Shown here: positions 15,821 through 23,870 of the stretch, one piece after another | How the letters are laid out: each line of letters begins with the position of its first letter | Numbering within the stretch: the stretch's first letter is position 1 | Assembly (NCBI GenBank): GCA_003586005.1 | Contig: NSKI01000019.1 | Location: forward strand, 1-42,516 | Direction of reading: 5' to 3' | Length of the DNA: 42,516 nucleotides | Source of the DNA: Haloplasmatales bacterium 4B | GTDB lineage: Bacteria; Bacillota_I; Bacilli_A; Haloplasmatales; Haloplasmataceae | Program-made: the position numbers and the translations under genes | The notes under the pieces: model-generated | Told to the model about the DNA's origin: nothing | The model's database searches: none | The model's input: the letters and a program-made list of their open reading frames with translations, nothing else

Positions 15821-15859
15821 AAACAAATGTTTGATTTTTGTTGTTTTTTTATATATAAT
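15821..15859 (+). promoter_or_regulatory. lexA promoter with overlapping LexA-box-like operator
   Basis: TTGATT (15831-15836) and TATAAT (15854-15859) with a 17-base spacer form a strong sigma-A promoter. AAACAAATGTTT (15821-15832) is an interrupted palindrome of the form AACN4GTT overlapping the -35, close to the Gram-positive LexA box (CGAACN4GTTCG). It is a probable autoregulatory operator, with A/T replacing the outer C/G pairs. Confidence 0.65.
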
Positions 15860-15879
15860 AAAATTAAGAGGTGATGATT

Positions 15880-16485
15880 TTGAAGAAAATTAGTCCAAAA
15901 CAAATAGAAATACTGGGTTTCATAGATGAATTTATCACTGATAAAGGTTATCCCCCTACAGTACGTGAAATAGGTAAAGGAGTTGGGTTTTCTTCTAGTG
16001 CTTCTGTCCATGCTCAACTTAATAAATTAGAAGAAAAAGGCTTAATTAAAAGAGATGCAATTACCTCTAGGGGAATTACGCTTGTAAAGCATCAATCTAA
16101 TAATTTTATTAATATACCTATGGTAGGATTAGTTACAGCCGGGAACCCAATTGAAGCAATTGAAGACGTAACACAATATTTTCCAATTCCAACTAATTTA
16201 GTAAAAAGTAACGACATTATCTTTGCTTTAGAAGTATCTGGGACTAGTATGAAAAACGCGGGAATTTTAGATAGAGATACTGTTATTGTTCGCAAATCTG
16301 ATGTAGCTAACAATGGTGATATTATTATTGCCATGACAGAAGACAATGAAGCCACAGTTAAGAGATTTTATAAGGAAAAAGATTATTTTCGACTTCAACC
16401 AGAAAATGAAGAATTTGATCCGATAATTTTAAAAGATGTTAAAATTGTCGGTAAAGTAATTGGTGTATTTCGAGATTTGAGCTAA
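15880..16485 (+). CDS. lexA: LexA repressor (SOS regulator)
   Basis: A 201-residue transcriptional repressor that self-cleaves when RecA is activated by DNA damage. The N-terminal winged HTH (residues 1-65) contains GYPPTVREIGKGVGFSSSASVHAQL. The S24 domain has the cleavage site A87-G88 (VTAGNP), nucleophile S123 (SGTSMKNAG) and general base K161 (ATVKRFY). I choose TTG 15880, because AGAGGTGAT is spaced 5-6 bases before it and family proteins start at this position. An upstream ATG (15874) and GTG (15871) fall within the ribosome site. Confidence 0.95.
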   Translation: MKKISPKQIEILGFIDEFITDKGYPPTVREIGKGVGFSSSASVHAQLNKLEEKGLIKRDAITSRGITLVKHQSNNFINIPMVGLVTAGNPIEAIEDVTQYFPIPTNLVKSNDIIFALEVSGTSMKNAGILDRDTVIVRKSDVANNGDIIIAMTEDNEATVKRFYKEKDYFRLQPENEEFDPIILKDVKIVGKVIGVFRDLS

Positions 16486-16505
16486 ATATTTTAGCTCTTT
16501 TCTAT
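16479..16505 (+). terminator. Terminator overlapping the lexA stop codon
   Basis: GAGCTAAA (16479-16486) and TTTAGCTC (16490-16497) form a perfect stem with a 3-base loop and a T-rich tail. The TAA stop of lexA is inside the stem. It lies between the convergent lexA and spoVK-like genes. Confidence 0.85.
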
Positions 16506-16507
16506 TA

Positions 16508-17338
16508 TTAAAAATCAATTTCATCTAATATCATTAAATCTTGTGAATAATTTTTATTTAGAAATACCCTCATATCATGCCTACGAATAATATTTTCTAC
16601 AGTATTCCGAATAAATCTCCCATTATACGTTAATAATGGACTATTTTTTGAGATTAGCTGGTTTAAATAGTTATGAAATTTTTTCTCGAGATTTTTTGAA
16701 TAATTATAACTATTTGTTTTTATTGTGTAACTAAATATTTGTTTTAATTCATCAATTGTATAGTCTTCAAAAAATAATTTGATAGGAAATCGAGAATTCA
16801 ATCCTTTATTATTATTAAGCATTACTTCAATTTTTTCTTTGTAACCTGCTAATATTACTACAAAGTCTTCATGATGATCTTCCACAAACTTTAAAATTAT
16901 ATCTATCGCTTCATTTCCAAAATCATTATACTCTTCATTATATAAACTATAAGCTTCATCAATAAACAAAACTCCTCCTCTGGCTTCTTCTAAGATACGT
17001 TTTGTTTTTATTGAAGTTTGCCCAACATACTCACCAATTAAATCACTACGATCTATTTCTACTAGATGACCTTTACTTAAATAATTAATATTTTGAAACA
17101 TTTTAGATACTTTTCTAGCGATAGTAGTTTTACCTGTTCCAGGGTTACCATAAAATATCATATTTAGTGCTTGCTTTTTTATAGGAATATTTCTTTGTTT
17201 TTTTATTTCATTAATTTGGATTAATGCAAAAATGGAAAAGATTTCTTTTATAATTGAATCTAAACCTATAATACCAGAAAAGTATTTTTCTTTAAAACTT
17301 TTATATTCATAATGATTTGTGATTTCAAAGCTTTTCAT
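16508..17338 (-). CDS. spoVK: SpoVK-like AAA+ ATPase (CbxX/CfqX type)
   Basis: A 276-residue single-module AAA+ ATPase. Walker A is FYGNPGTGKTTIARKV, Walker B is GGVLFIDEAYSLY, the sensor-1 region is VVILAGYKEK, and the arginine finger NSRFP lies in the typical place. The middle motif LVEIDRSDLIGEYVGQT is diagnostic of the CbxX/SpoVK group. In Bacillus, SpoVK acts in spore maturation; relatives in other bacteria serve as Rubisco activases or ESX components. Given gpr and sspH nearby, the sporulation role is favoured. Family proteins are 310-320 residues, so this one is slightly short at the N-terminus. No ribosome site is obvious before ATG 17338. Confidence 0.8.
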   Translation of the reverse strand: MKSFEITNHYEYKSFKEKYFSGIIGLDSIIKEIFSIFALIQINEIKKQRNIPIKKQALNMIFYGNPGTGKTTIARKVSKMFQNINYLSKGHLVEIDRSDLIGEYVGQTSIKTKRILEEARGGVLFIDEAYSLYNEEYNDFGNEAIDIILKFVEDHHEDFVVILAGYKEKIEVMLNNNKGLNSRFPIKLFFEDYTIDELKQIFSYTIKTNSYNYSKNLEKKFHNYLNQLISKNSPLLTYNGRFIRNTVENIIRRHDMRVFLNKNYSQDLMILDEIDF

Positions 17339-17470
17339 ATTATCACACTCACATTACATTATATGCATAAATTTAAAAATGCGCCGAAAGTTTAAAACTA
17401 CGTTTACAAATTATTATAATGATGTTACTATAATTTTATATATATATAATTATTTAAAGGAGCTGATAGT

Positions 17471-17740
17471 ATGAAAAATCTTAAAACTTTTTTTATTTGT
17501 GGGCTTTTCATGATGTTTATTAATTTTATCATTATTAATGTATTGACATTATATTATTTCATTAACGAAATAAACATAGACTTTAACTTAAAATTTTTTA
17601 ATATATCATTTTTTATATTTGAGGTAACACCTAATTCCTTCGGATTTACCCTCATGTTCGCAGGAATGATAGCTAGTATATTAATTGGTGGAATAGTTGG
17701 ATTGCTATTTAAACTATTACTATCAAAAAAAAAGAATTAA
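17471..17740 (+). CDS. Small membrane protein, function unknown
   Basis: An 89-residue hydrophobic protein with about three membrane segments: residues 5-30, 45-62 (less hydrophobic) and 56-84 ending with a glycine-rich helix GGIVGLLFKLLLSKKKN. AAAGGAGC ribosome site precedes ATG 17471 by 8 bases, so it is probably expressed. No family recognised. It diverges from the spoVK-like gene, so the roughly 130-base space between carries both promoters, and a shared sporulation-time expression is possible but not shown. Confidence 0.65.
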   Translation: MKNLKTFFICGLFMMFINFIIINVLTLYYFINEINIDFNLKFFNISFFIFEVTPNSFGFTLMFAGMIASILIGGIVGLLFKLLLSKKKN

Positions 17741-17830
17741 TTAAAAACTAATCCATAAAAAATTCATTATGTTGGGATTAAAAGTTGTTACGAGCAAAAA
17801 ACAAACAAAATCTACAATAAATCTTAACAA

Positions 17831-17860
17831 AAATCGCAAGGTAGCCCTTGCGATTTTTTA
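17831..17860 (+). terminator. Terminator after the 89-residue membrane protein
   Basis: AAATCGCAAGG (17831-17841) and CCTTGCGATTT (17846-17856) form an 11-bp stem with a T-run; it may act for the convergent operon as well. Confidence 0.85.
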
Positions 17861-17903
17861 TATTAATTTCCTTAATTATATATAATTTACATTTTTGCCT
17901 ACT

Positions 17904-18488
17904 TTATTTTTTATTCCAAGTATTTTTACATAAATCAACTAATTTTATTGTAATACTATCTCCACTATATTCGCTAATAGGCTTAATAAAAAAACTAAAG
18001 TCATCTCCATCTTTATAATTTATACTACTAACTCCAATGAATTTGGCTTGTGTTTCATTTCCTTTGTATAAAACTATCAATTGTGCTGTCTTTATAGTAA
18101 AATAACCTTGATTTTCTATATAATCATGTTTTATACCTGAAATTAATGTTCCACCATGTAAAGAATAATTTCCTGTTGATCTAAAATTTATTCGATACCC
18201 ATCGTCTTTCCAAGTAATATCATCTATATAAATTTTATTCTTTCTATCATTATATATAATTTTTCCATTATTACTTTCTAAATCATTTAAATTAATTTTC
18301 AAAGAATAAGAACCCTCAAGAATTTCATGTGAAACTTTATATTTTTCTGGGTTACCTGCAACATATCCTAAGCCATTTATCCAAAATGAAGTTATCCCGG
18401 TTATTATTAGAGTAATTATTGTTATAGTTAATAAAATAATCGCTAAATTTAAGTATTTAAATATATTATCATATAAGCTTTTCCCCAT
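17904..18488 (-). CDS. Membrane-anchored extracellular protein, unknown
   Basis: A 194-residue protein with a cytosolic start, one membrane helix (residues 13-36, LAIILLTITIITLIITGITSF) and an extracytoplasmic domain that looks all-beta, with alternating hydrophobic strands (GKIIYNDRKNKIYIDDI, YSLHGGTLISGI, GYFTIKTAQLIVLYKG). This resembles DUF4097/adhesin-like beta-helix domains, but I cannot claim the family. It is the last gene of a three-gene operon with a 3-TM protein and a DUF2089 regulator. Ribosome site GGGGGTATTA before ATG 18488. Confidence 0.6.
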   Translation of the reverse strand: MGKSLYDNIFKYLNLAIILLTITIITLIITGITSFWINGLGYVAGNPEKYKVSHEILEGSYSLKINLNDLESNNGKIIYNDRKNKIYIDDITWKDDGYRINFRSTGNYSLHGGTLISGIKHDYIENQGYFTIKTAQLIVLYKGNETQAKFIGVSSINYKDGDDFSFFIKPISEYSGDSITIKLVDLCKNTWNKK

Positions 18489-18519
18489 ATTAATACCCCC
18501 TTAAAATACTATTTTATTT

Positions 18520-18855
18520 CTATAAATCTTGGACATTCATTTTTTCTATCTGTTTTTCCTTCTTGATATTATTTTTATTAGTAAAATAAATAGCAACTAA
18601 TATTACTGTTAAAACATTTATCAAAAAGAAATATCCTGTTATTGAAAGTATAGCTTCAATGTTTAATGAAGAATATTCCCTAATTTGAATAACTGTAATA
18701 ATCAAAGAAAGACAAAATATTATGTTTGGTAATATTAAATTTAACCACATATTATTAAATTTGGCAAAGTATAGTTGTAGTATTATTATACCTGGAATAA
18801 TAATTAAAAACAAAAATATACATAAAAATAGATTCAAGTACATAAATTGACTCAT
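18520..18855 (-). CDS. Small integral membrane protein, unknown
   Basis: A 111-residue protein with three predicted membrane helices (about 5-28, 36-55 and 66-92) and a charged cytosolic tail (KNNIKKEKQIEKMNVQDL). No family recognised. It starts 4 bases after the end of the DUF2089 regulator gene, indicating tight coupling; a GGAGAG ribosome site lies in the end of that gene. It may be the membrane partner of the downstream beta-rich anchored protein. Confidence 0.65.
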   Translation of the reverse strand: MSQFMYLNLFLCIFLFLIIIPGIIILQLYFAKFNNMWLNLILPNIIFCLSLIITVIQIREYSSLNIEAILSITGYFFLINVLTVILVAIYFTNKNNIKKEKQIEKMNVQDL

Positions 18856-18859
18856 ATAT

Positions 18860-19159
18860 TTACTCTCCTTTATTAATTTTTTTATATTCTGAGATTATAA
18901 TTTTTGCAGTAGTAAAATCTAACTTATCATTAACTGCTAATCTCTTAATAAGTGCAATAAATGAATCATTTGTATTATCTTCAGAAATTTTAATCTTCTG
19001 AATTAATCGATCTAATCTTAGCCTAACAGTTGGATAAGTAACATCATATAATTTTGCTATATGTTTTAATGAACCAGAGGATAATATAAATTTTTTTATA
19101 AAATTAACCTCCTGTTCATCTAAAGATGCTAACCATTCTGGTATTACTTCAATTGGCAT
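18860..19159 (-). CDS. DUF2089-family HTH regulator
   Basis: A 99-residue protein with the DUF2089 core: IPEWLASLDEQEVNFIKKF followed by LSSGSLKHIAKLYDVTYPTVRLRLDRLI, a helix-turn-helix of the sigma-70 region-4 type. The N-terminal zinc ribbon found in longer DUF2089 proteins is absent. It heads an operon with two membrane proteins; such regulators are often autoregulated small repressors, and the 17-bp palindrome in the promoter spacer immediately upstream fits this. Ribosome site GGGGGAGGTGG precedes ATG 19159. Confidence 0.85.
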   Translation of the reverse strand: MPIEVIPEWLASLDEQEVNFIKKFILSSGSLKHIAKLYDVTYPTVRLRLDRLIQKIKISEDNTNDSFIALIKRLAVNDKLDFTTAKIIISEYKKINKGE

Positions 19160-19197
19160 GAAACCACCTCCCCCTAAATTTTATTAAAGTTTACTTT

Positions 19198-19244
19198 ATT
19201 ATATTCTTTAATATTATTAAAGTCAATACTTAATAATATTAAAG
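19198..19244 (-). promoter_or_regulatory. DUF2089 operon promoter with two operator copies
   Basis: Minus-strand -35 TTGACT (19221-19226) and -10 TATAAT (19198-19203) with a 17-base spacer. A perfect 8+1+8 palindrome CTTTAATATTATTAAAG (19206-19222) fills the spacer, and a 16-of-17-base second copy sits at 19229-19244, just upstream of the -35. This is a classic repression architecture, presumably for the DUF2089 protein. Confidence 0.8.
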
Positions 19245-19321
19245 TATAATTTTTCATTATTTAATAAATATTAAGAAGTTTTACTAAACTTGTTTAAAAA
19301 GACAATTCTTGATCTGAATAT

Positions 19322-19359
19322 AAAAAAAACATTTATTAATCCTGAAGATCAATAAATGC
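19322..19359 (-). terminator. Terminator downstream of lepA
   Basis: On the minus strand CATTTATTGATC pairs with GATTAATAAATG (one bulge) and is followed by eight T residues. It is 120 bases after the lepA stop, with nothing between. Confidence 0.7.
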
Positions 19360-19478
19360 TTTTCGTATAAATTTTTGTTGCGAATTAACGTGCTATTTCG
19401 TAAAAAACTTTATTTTATTATAAAGACTTTCAACTCTTAACCCGAACATAATGAAAAAAATTAAAAAGTTTTTTAGAT

Positions 19479-21308
19479 CTATTCATCGACAGTTAGTACA
19501 GCCATAAAAGCTTCTTGTGGCACATCGACACTACCGATTGATTTCATACGTTTTTTACCTTCTTTTTGTTTTTCTAAAAGTTTTTTCTTTCGTGAAACAT
19601 CTCCACCATAACATTTAGCTAAAACATTTTTTCTTAAAGCTTTAATATCTGATCTCGCAATAGCTTTGCCATTTATAGTTGCTTGGATAGGTACTTCAAA
19701 TTGTTGTCTTGGAATCATTTCTTTCAATTTTTCACATATAGTTTTTCCCCTACTAAAAGAAAAATCTCGGTGAACAACAACACTTAAAGCATCGATTATT
19801 TCATGATTCAACATTATATCCATCTTAACGAGTTTTGATGCTTTATAGCCTATCATTTCATAATCTAAAGAAGCATAGCCTTTAGTATTTGATTTTAATT
19901 TGTCAAAAAAGTCATATACAATTTCAGCAAGTGGTAGATCATAATGAATGTGTACTCGATTTTCTTCAATATATTTCATGTCAACAAATGTTCCACGTTT
20001 TCGCTGACATAATTCCATTATTGCTCCAACAAAATCGCTTGGACTAATTATTGTTGTTCTCACATAAGGTTCTCTAATTTCTTTGATTTTTTGAATTTCA
20101 GGCATGTAAGATGGGTTTTCTAAAACGATGGATGTACCATCATTCATCTCAATGTGATATGTAACTGAAGGTGCTGTTGCAATCAGTTCTAAATCAAATT
20201 CACGTTCTAATCTCTCTTGAACAATATCCATATGAAGCAAACCTAAAAATCCAGTCCTAAAACCAAAACCTAATGCTTGAGATGATTCAGGTTCAAATAT
20301 AAGCGAAGAATCAGAAAGTTGTAGTTTTTCTAAGGCATCTCGTAAATCATTATAGCGAGCAGAATCAATTGGATAAAGTCCACAATAAACCATTGGGTTT
20401 AATTGTCTATACCCAGGTAGAGGTTCAGTTGCTCCATTTTTAGCATTTGTTATAGTATCGCCTACACGTACATCTTTAATTGATTTAATTGATGCAGAAA
20501 AGAATCCGACATCCCCTACTGTTAGATAATCCCTTTGTACTTCTTTTGGAGTATAAACACCAACTTCATTAACTTCATATTCTGCATTCGTTGACATTAA
20601 TCTAATTTTGTCACCTTTTTTTAATGTACCATTAATTATCCGTATGGTTGGAATAACGCCCCGGTAAGATTCAAAATATGAATCAAAAATCATTGCTTGT
20701 AGCGGAGCTTCAGGGTCACCAATTGGAGCTGGGATATTTTGAACAATTTTTTCTAAAATATCTTCAATACCTGTTCCTAGTTTAGCACTTCCCATTACAG
20801 CTTCTGATGCATCTAGTCCAATTACATCTTCTATTTCTTTCTTCACAAGTTCGCCATCAGCGCTTGGCAAGTCGATTTTATTTAAGAAAATTTGAATTTC
20901 TAAGTCATTATCTAATGCTAGATAAACGTTAGCTAAAGTTTGTGCTTCAATACCTTGAGAAGCATCAACAACTAGTATAGCTCCCTCGCAAGCGGCTAAA
21001 GATCTACTAACTTCATAAGCAAAATCTACATGACCTGGGGTATCAATTAAATGGAAAATATATACCTCTCCATCTTTGGCTGTATAATTCAGCTCAACAG
21101 CATTCAACTTAATTGTAATTCCTCTTTCGCGTTCTAAATCCATTGAATCAAGAAGTTGGTTTACCATTTCGCGTGATTGAACTGTATGTGTTGATTCAAG
21201 TATTCGATCTGCTAGAGTAGATTTACCGTGGTCAATATGAGCTATAATCGAAAAATTTCTAATTTTCTTTTGTCGTTCTTTTAACACTTGATAATTTACT
21301 TGACTCAT
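19479..21308 (-). CDS. lepA: Elongation factor 4 (LepA)
   Basis: Ribosome-associated GTPase that acts in initiation and back-translocation, binding 70S ribosomes. 609 residues from ATG 21308. G1 [14 protein letters not shown]2 with RGITIK, G3 DTPGHVDF, G4 [10 protein letters not shown], then EF-G-like domains, and the LepA-specific C-terminus ([29 protein letters not shown]). Full length. A GTG at 21317 is inside the GGAGTG ribosome site and is not the start. It is separated from the yqxA-like gene by a terminator, unlike the read-through operon seen in some Bacilli. Confidence 0.97.
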   Translation of the reverse strand: MSQVNYQVLKERQKKIRNFSIIAHIDHGKSTLADRILESTHTVQSREMVNQLLDSMDLERERGITIKLNAVELNYTAKDGEVYIFHLIDTPGHVDFAYEVSRSLAACEGAILVVDASQGIEAQTLANVYLALDNDLEIQIFLNKIDLPSADGELVKKEIEDVIGLDASEAVMGSAKLGTGIEDILEKIVQNIPAPIGDPEAPLQAMIFDSYFESYRGVIPTIRIINGTLKKGDKIRLMSTNAEYEVNEVGVYTPKEVQRDYLTVGDVGFFSASIKSIKDVRVGDTITNAKNGATEPLPGYRQLNPMVYCGLYPIDSARYNDLRDALEKLQLSDSSLIFEPESSQALGFGFRTGFLGLLHMDIVQERLEREFDLELIATAPSVTYHIEMNDGTSIVLENPSYMPEIQKIKEIREPYVRTTIISPSDFVGAIMELCQRKRGTFVDMKYIEENRVHIHYDLPLAEIVYDFFDKLKSNTKGYASLDYEMIGYKASKLVKMDIMLNHEIIDALSVVVHRDFSFSRGKTICEKLKEMIPRQQFEVPIQATINGKAIARSDIKALRKNVLAKCYGGDVSRKKKLLEKQKEGKKRMKSIGSVDVPQEAFMAVLTVDE

Positions 21309-21385
21309 AATATTCACTCCATTCTAAGCCTAAGAAAAATTTTACAGCATTTAGCTACTTTTTTCAAACCTATTCGTAAAAATAA

Positions 21386-21434
21386 TGAAAAAAAGCCATT
21401 AAAGCTCCCTTATTAGAGCTTTTTGGCTTTATTT
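21386..21434 (-). terminator. Terminator between yqxA-like gene and lepA
   Basis: A long imperfect stem: AAAGCCAAAAAGCTC and GAGCTTTAATGGCTTT read on the minus strand, followed by TTTTT. It ends the gpr-yqxA-like transcript. Confidence 0.75.
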
Positions 21435-21448
21435 ATCCTTTTAAGTCT

Positions 21449-21778
21449 TTATTTTATTCCAAAAATAAAGCGGAAAACATCATCGCTCTTATTCAAAACT
21501 AATTCAAGACCCTTCTTTATTACATATTCACCATCTTTTGCTAAACCAGAGAATAGATTATGTTTAACTTTTAGAGAGTTAGTAGAAGTGGAATCGATAT
21601 TTTCATATGGGTCTATTGGTTCAAAATCATTATTTGGTTGGGTAATCTCTGATTCGAAATCATTTAAGCTACTTTGTAAGTTTTTAGTTCTGTTATTTTC
21701 TTGATAGGAAACTCCCATGGATAATCCGACAAAAAAAATAACAGCAATAATCGTATACCGCAAAAATTTTTTTTCCAT
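21449..21778 (-). CDS. YqxA-like membrane-anchored protein
   Basis: A 109-residue protein with an N-terminal membrane helix (residues 7-24, YTIIAVIFFVGLSMGVSY), an acidic linker and a C-terminal amphipathic segment (FSGLAKDGEYVIKKGLELV). This is the organisation of YqxA (DUF3679), and the gene occupies the YqxA position between gpr and lepA. Sequence similarity is only suggestive, so position carries much of the weight. AGGAGG ribosome site precedes ATG 21778. YqxA has no known function; the operon is expressed in the forespore in Bacillus. Confidence 0.6.
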   Translation of the reverse strand: MEKKFLRYTIIAVIFFVGLSMGVSYQENNRTKNLQSSLNDFESEITQPNNDFEPIDPYENIDSTSTNSLKVKHNLFSGLAKDGEYVIKKGLELVLNKSDDVFRFIFGIK

Positions 21779-21794
21779 CGTTTCCTCCTTGTAT

Positions 21795-22064
21795 TTAAAT
21801 TAACGGATTAATATTTTCAAAAAAAGTATTAAGATTATGGATATCGATATTAAAGATAAGTTTGATAATTAATAATGATATATATTCAAGAATATTACTA
21901 TTTGAATTCATATCATTTAAAAACATAATAACTGATTGAAGTAGTCTAATGTTTATCAAGGTTAAATTAGCGTTTGTAATTAAATAAAATAAAGTTATAA
22001 AAAATAAACATAAGATAACAAAAGATTTTACATATAATATTCTTTTATTAATAATAATTATCAA
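21795..22064 (-). CDS. 89-residue membrane protein in the spoIIP position
   Basis: A hydrophobic protein with an N-terminal membrane segment (residues 8-30, KSFVILCLFFITLFYLITNA) and a helical tail. In Bacillus and relatives spoIIP, encoding a roughly 400-residue peptidoglycan hydrolase for engulfment, lies exactly here between gpr and yqxA. The product could be a remnant comprising only the SpoIIP membrane anchor, or an unrelated small gene; the amidase domain is not present anywhere nearby. It starts with TTG 22064 after AAAGGA. No functional call. Confidence 0.5.
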   Translation of the reverse strand: MIIIINKRILYVKSFVILCLFFITLFYLITNANLTLINIRLLQSVIMFLNDMNSNSNILEYISLLIIKLIFNIDIHNLNTFFENINPLI

Positions 22065-22130
22065 ATCCTTTCATTTGATTTCATTATTATTATAGTATCC
22101 TCAATGGACTATTTATGTATAAATTAGTCG

Positions 22131-23168
22131 TTAACTTATATTTTTATGTAAAGCAAGGTTTATTCCTCTTGACACAATATGAGTAAGGTCATCAATATTA
22201 GTATCAATCTCTTTAGTTGTCACCATATAGTTTAAACCTTGAGGAGTTAAAACTTCAAAAATTAATTGTTGTTTTTCTTCATTCGTCATTATTCCCATTT
22301 CACCAAATAAATTTTTTAAAACATTCTCATTCGGTAATTCTACTTTATCCAAATCTTTTCTACCACTCATATGTGCTGGAACTAAGTTGTTACTTGGACG
22401 TTTATTTTTTATGGAATAAGATATGTGTTTAATAATCATATCTATTGCATCTCTAGTGATAGTAACTGCATCAACCACAGTTGGTATACCAACTGAAATG
22501 ACCGGAATTCCTAAAGTGTCAAAACTAAGTTCTTTGCGCTTATTGCCAACACCACTACCTGGGCTAATGCCAGCATCTGATATTTGAATAGTCTTATTAA
22601 CACGACTTAAAGCTCTAGCGGCTAAAGCATCGACAACAATCACAAATTTAGGCTTGACATCATCGATAATTGAATCAACAATTTGTGCTGTTTCTATACC
22701 GGTATTTCCCATAACTCCAGGCGAAATTGCACATACAGGGCGAAAACCTTCGTTATCAATGTCTTCTGGATGCAAGTCAAAAATATGTTTAGTCACAAAA
22801 ATATGTTCAACAACGTTTGGACCAAGAGAATCGGGTGTTACATTATTGTTTCCAAGACCAACAACAATACCTAAGGCATCATTTGTGATCTTATATTTTT
22901 GAAAAAATAAATCTATTTGCCTAGCAATTTGTTTTTGAATTTTAAGTAATGTCTCATGATCATTCTCAACTATAGCTGTTGTATCAATAGTTATATAAGT
23001 TCCACTCTTTTTCCCGAAGACTTCTTCTTGTTCTTTAGTTACTAATACCTCTGTGATTTTCATTTCATCAACGTTATATTCTTTGATTTTTATATCATTT
23101 GGTTGAATTTGGTTCTTACTAATTTCTAGACTTTCAATAATTAAATCTGTACGCAAATTATCATTCAT
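22131..23168 (-). CDS. gpr: Germination protease GPR
   Basis: Aspartic-like tetrameric endoprotease that degrades small acid-soluble spore proteins at germination; made as a zymogen in the forespore. 345 residues from ATG 23168, with GAGGTG 8 bases upstream (the earlier ATG 23192 lies upstream of that ribosome site). Visible hallmarks: the N-terminal propeptide followed by LRTDLIIES-like start, GTYITIDTTAI, VVGLGNNNVTPDSLGPNVVE (the conserved glycine-Asn loop), SPGVMGNTGIET, VVDALAARALSRVNKTIQ, DAGISPGSGVGNKR, VGIPTVVDA. Length is normal (370 in Bacillus). Its presence, with sspH 500 bases away, demonstrates spore biology. Confidence 0.96.
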   Translation of the reverse strand: MNDNLRTDLIIESLEISKNQIQPNDIKIKEYNVDEMKITEVLVTKEQEEVFGKKSGTYITIDTTAIVENDHETLLKIQKQIARQIDLFFQKYKITNDALGIVVGLGNNNVTPDSLGPNVVEHIFVTKHIFDLHPEDIDNEGFRPVCAISPGVMGNTGIETAQIVDSIIDDVKPKFVIVVDALAARALSRVNKTIQISDAGISPGSGVGNKRKELSFDTLGIPVISVGIPTVVDAVTITRDAIDMIIKHISYSIKNKRPSNNLVPAHMSGRKDLDKVELPNENVLKNLFGEMGIMTNEEKQQLIFEVLTPQGLNYMVTTKEIDTNIDDLTHIVSRGINLALHKNIS

Positions 23169-23241
23169 TGCTTTCACCTCATAAATATTCATTTATAATA
23201 TTGAAAAGTTTGCAAAAAATATACTTAATTACAAAATATTA

Positions 23242-23278
23242 TTGAAATTTGTGAAAGATTTTGATAAAATTGTATAGT
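23242..23278 (+). promoter_or_regulatory. Candidate rpsT promoters
   Basis: Two overlapping sigma-A candidates: TTGAAA (23242-23247), 17 bases, TAAAAT (23265-23270); and TTGTGA (23249-23254), 18 bases, TATAGT (23273-23278). Either would start transcription 20-30 bases before the rpsT ATG. Confidence 0.45.
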
Positions 23279-23302
23279 CGAACAAAATGTGGAGGTGAAA
23301 TA

Positions 23303-23566
23303 ATGCCATTAATTAAATCTCAAATTAAACGTACAAAAACTAATGAAAAACGCAGATTACTAAACATTTCATTTAAATCATCAATGCGTTCAGCAATAAA
23401 AGAAGTTGAAAATGCAGTTGCTAAAAATGACAAAGATGCTGCTAATAAAGCTTATAGTTTAGCTTGTAAAAAATTAGATAAAGCTGTAGCAAAAGGGATT
23501 CAACATAAAAATTATGTATCTAGACAAAAATCTCGTCTGGCTACTAAAATTAATACAATTGCTTAA
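23303..23566 (+). CDS. rpsT: 30S ribosomal protein S20
   Basis: An 87-residue basic protein binding 16S rRNA early in 30S assembly. Characteristic pattern: MPLIKSQIKRTKTNEKRR, LNISFKSSMRSAIKEVE, and the C-terminal KGIQHKNYVSRQKSRLATKI. ATG 23303 follows GGAGGTGAAATA with ideal spacing; the longer frame from 23261 has no ribosome site. It is divergent from gpr, as in most Firmicutes. Confidence 0.97.
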   Translation: MPLIKSQIKRTKTNEKRRLLNISFKSSMRSAIKEVENAVAKNDKDAANKAYSLACKKLDKAVAKGIQHKNYVSRQKSRLATKINTIA

Positions 23567-23569
23567 TTT

Positions 23570-23600
23570 AAAACCTACTAAAAAGTAGGTTTTATTTTTT
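23570..23600 (+). terminator. Terminator of rpsT
   Basis: AAAACCTACT and AGTAGGTTTT (10 bp) around a 4-base loop, then TATTTTTT. Confidence 0.9.
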
Positions 23601-23664
23601 ATATAGTTACAAAACAAATATAAAAAAACGATCTATAGTTATTTATTTGTTTACCTCATCTAAT

Positions 23665-23687
23665 AAACGAGGTGTATCACCTCGTTT
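23665..23687 (-). terminator. Terminator of sspH
   Basis: AAACGAGGT and ACCTCGTTT form a 9-bp stem with a 5-base loop immediately after the sspH stop codon. The minus-strand tail is only moderately T-rich. Confidence 0.65.
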
Positions 23688-23690
23688 AAA

Positions 23691-23870
23691 TTATTGTTCA
23701 ATTAGGTTTTCTAAAGCTACCTCTTCTTTATAATTTGGATTGTCAAGATGATAAATACTAGCAGTCTTGGCATTTTCATTTACCTTTTGAATATAAATAT
23801 GTGAACCATTATAGACCACATCAATCAATTTAGGTGTAATTATAATCTCCTTTGCTCTACTTATATCCAT
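23691..23870 (-). CDS. sspH: H-type small acid-soluble spore protein
   Basis: A 59-residue protein: MDISRAKEIIITPKLIDVVYNG, then HIYIQKVNENAKTASIY and an acidic end. This matches the SspH family pattern throughout (RAKEI...VxYNGxPVYIQxVDExxxTARIYxL). SspH is a minor, forespore-expressed (sigma-G) spore-core protein. Family size (about 59) is exact. A GAGGTG ribosome site lies 12 bases before ATG 23870. Convergent with rpsT, monocistronic. Confidence 0.9.
   Translation of the reverse strand: MDISRAKEIIITPKLIDVVYNGSHIYIQKVNENAKTASIYHLDNPNYKEEVALENLIEQ

Noticed and set aside
17904-18488. DUF4097 (adhesin-like) assignment
   Set aside because: Beta-rich pattern is compatible, but no diagnostic motif could be identified, so it is left unnamed.
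21423-21704. Plus-strand ORF opposite the yqxA-like gene
   Set aside because: Antisense shadow; begins inside the terminator hairpin and lacks a ribosome site.
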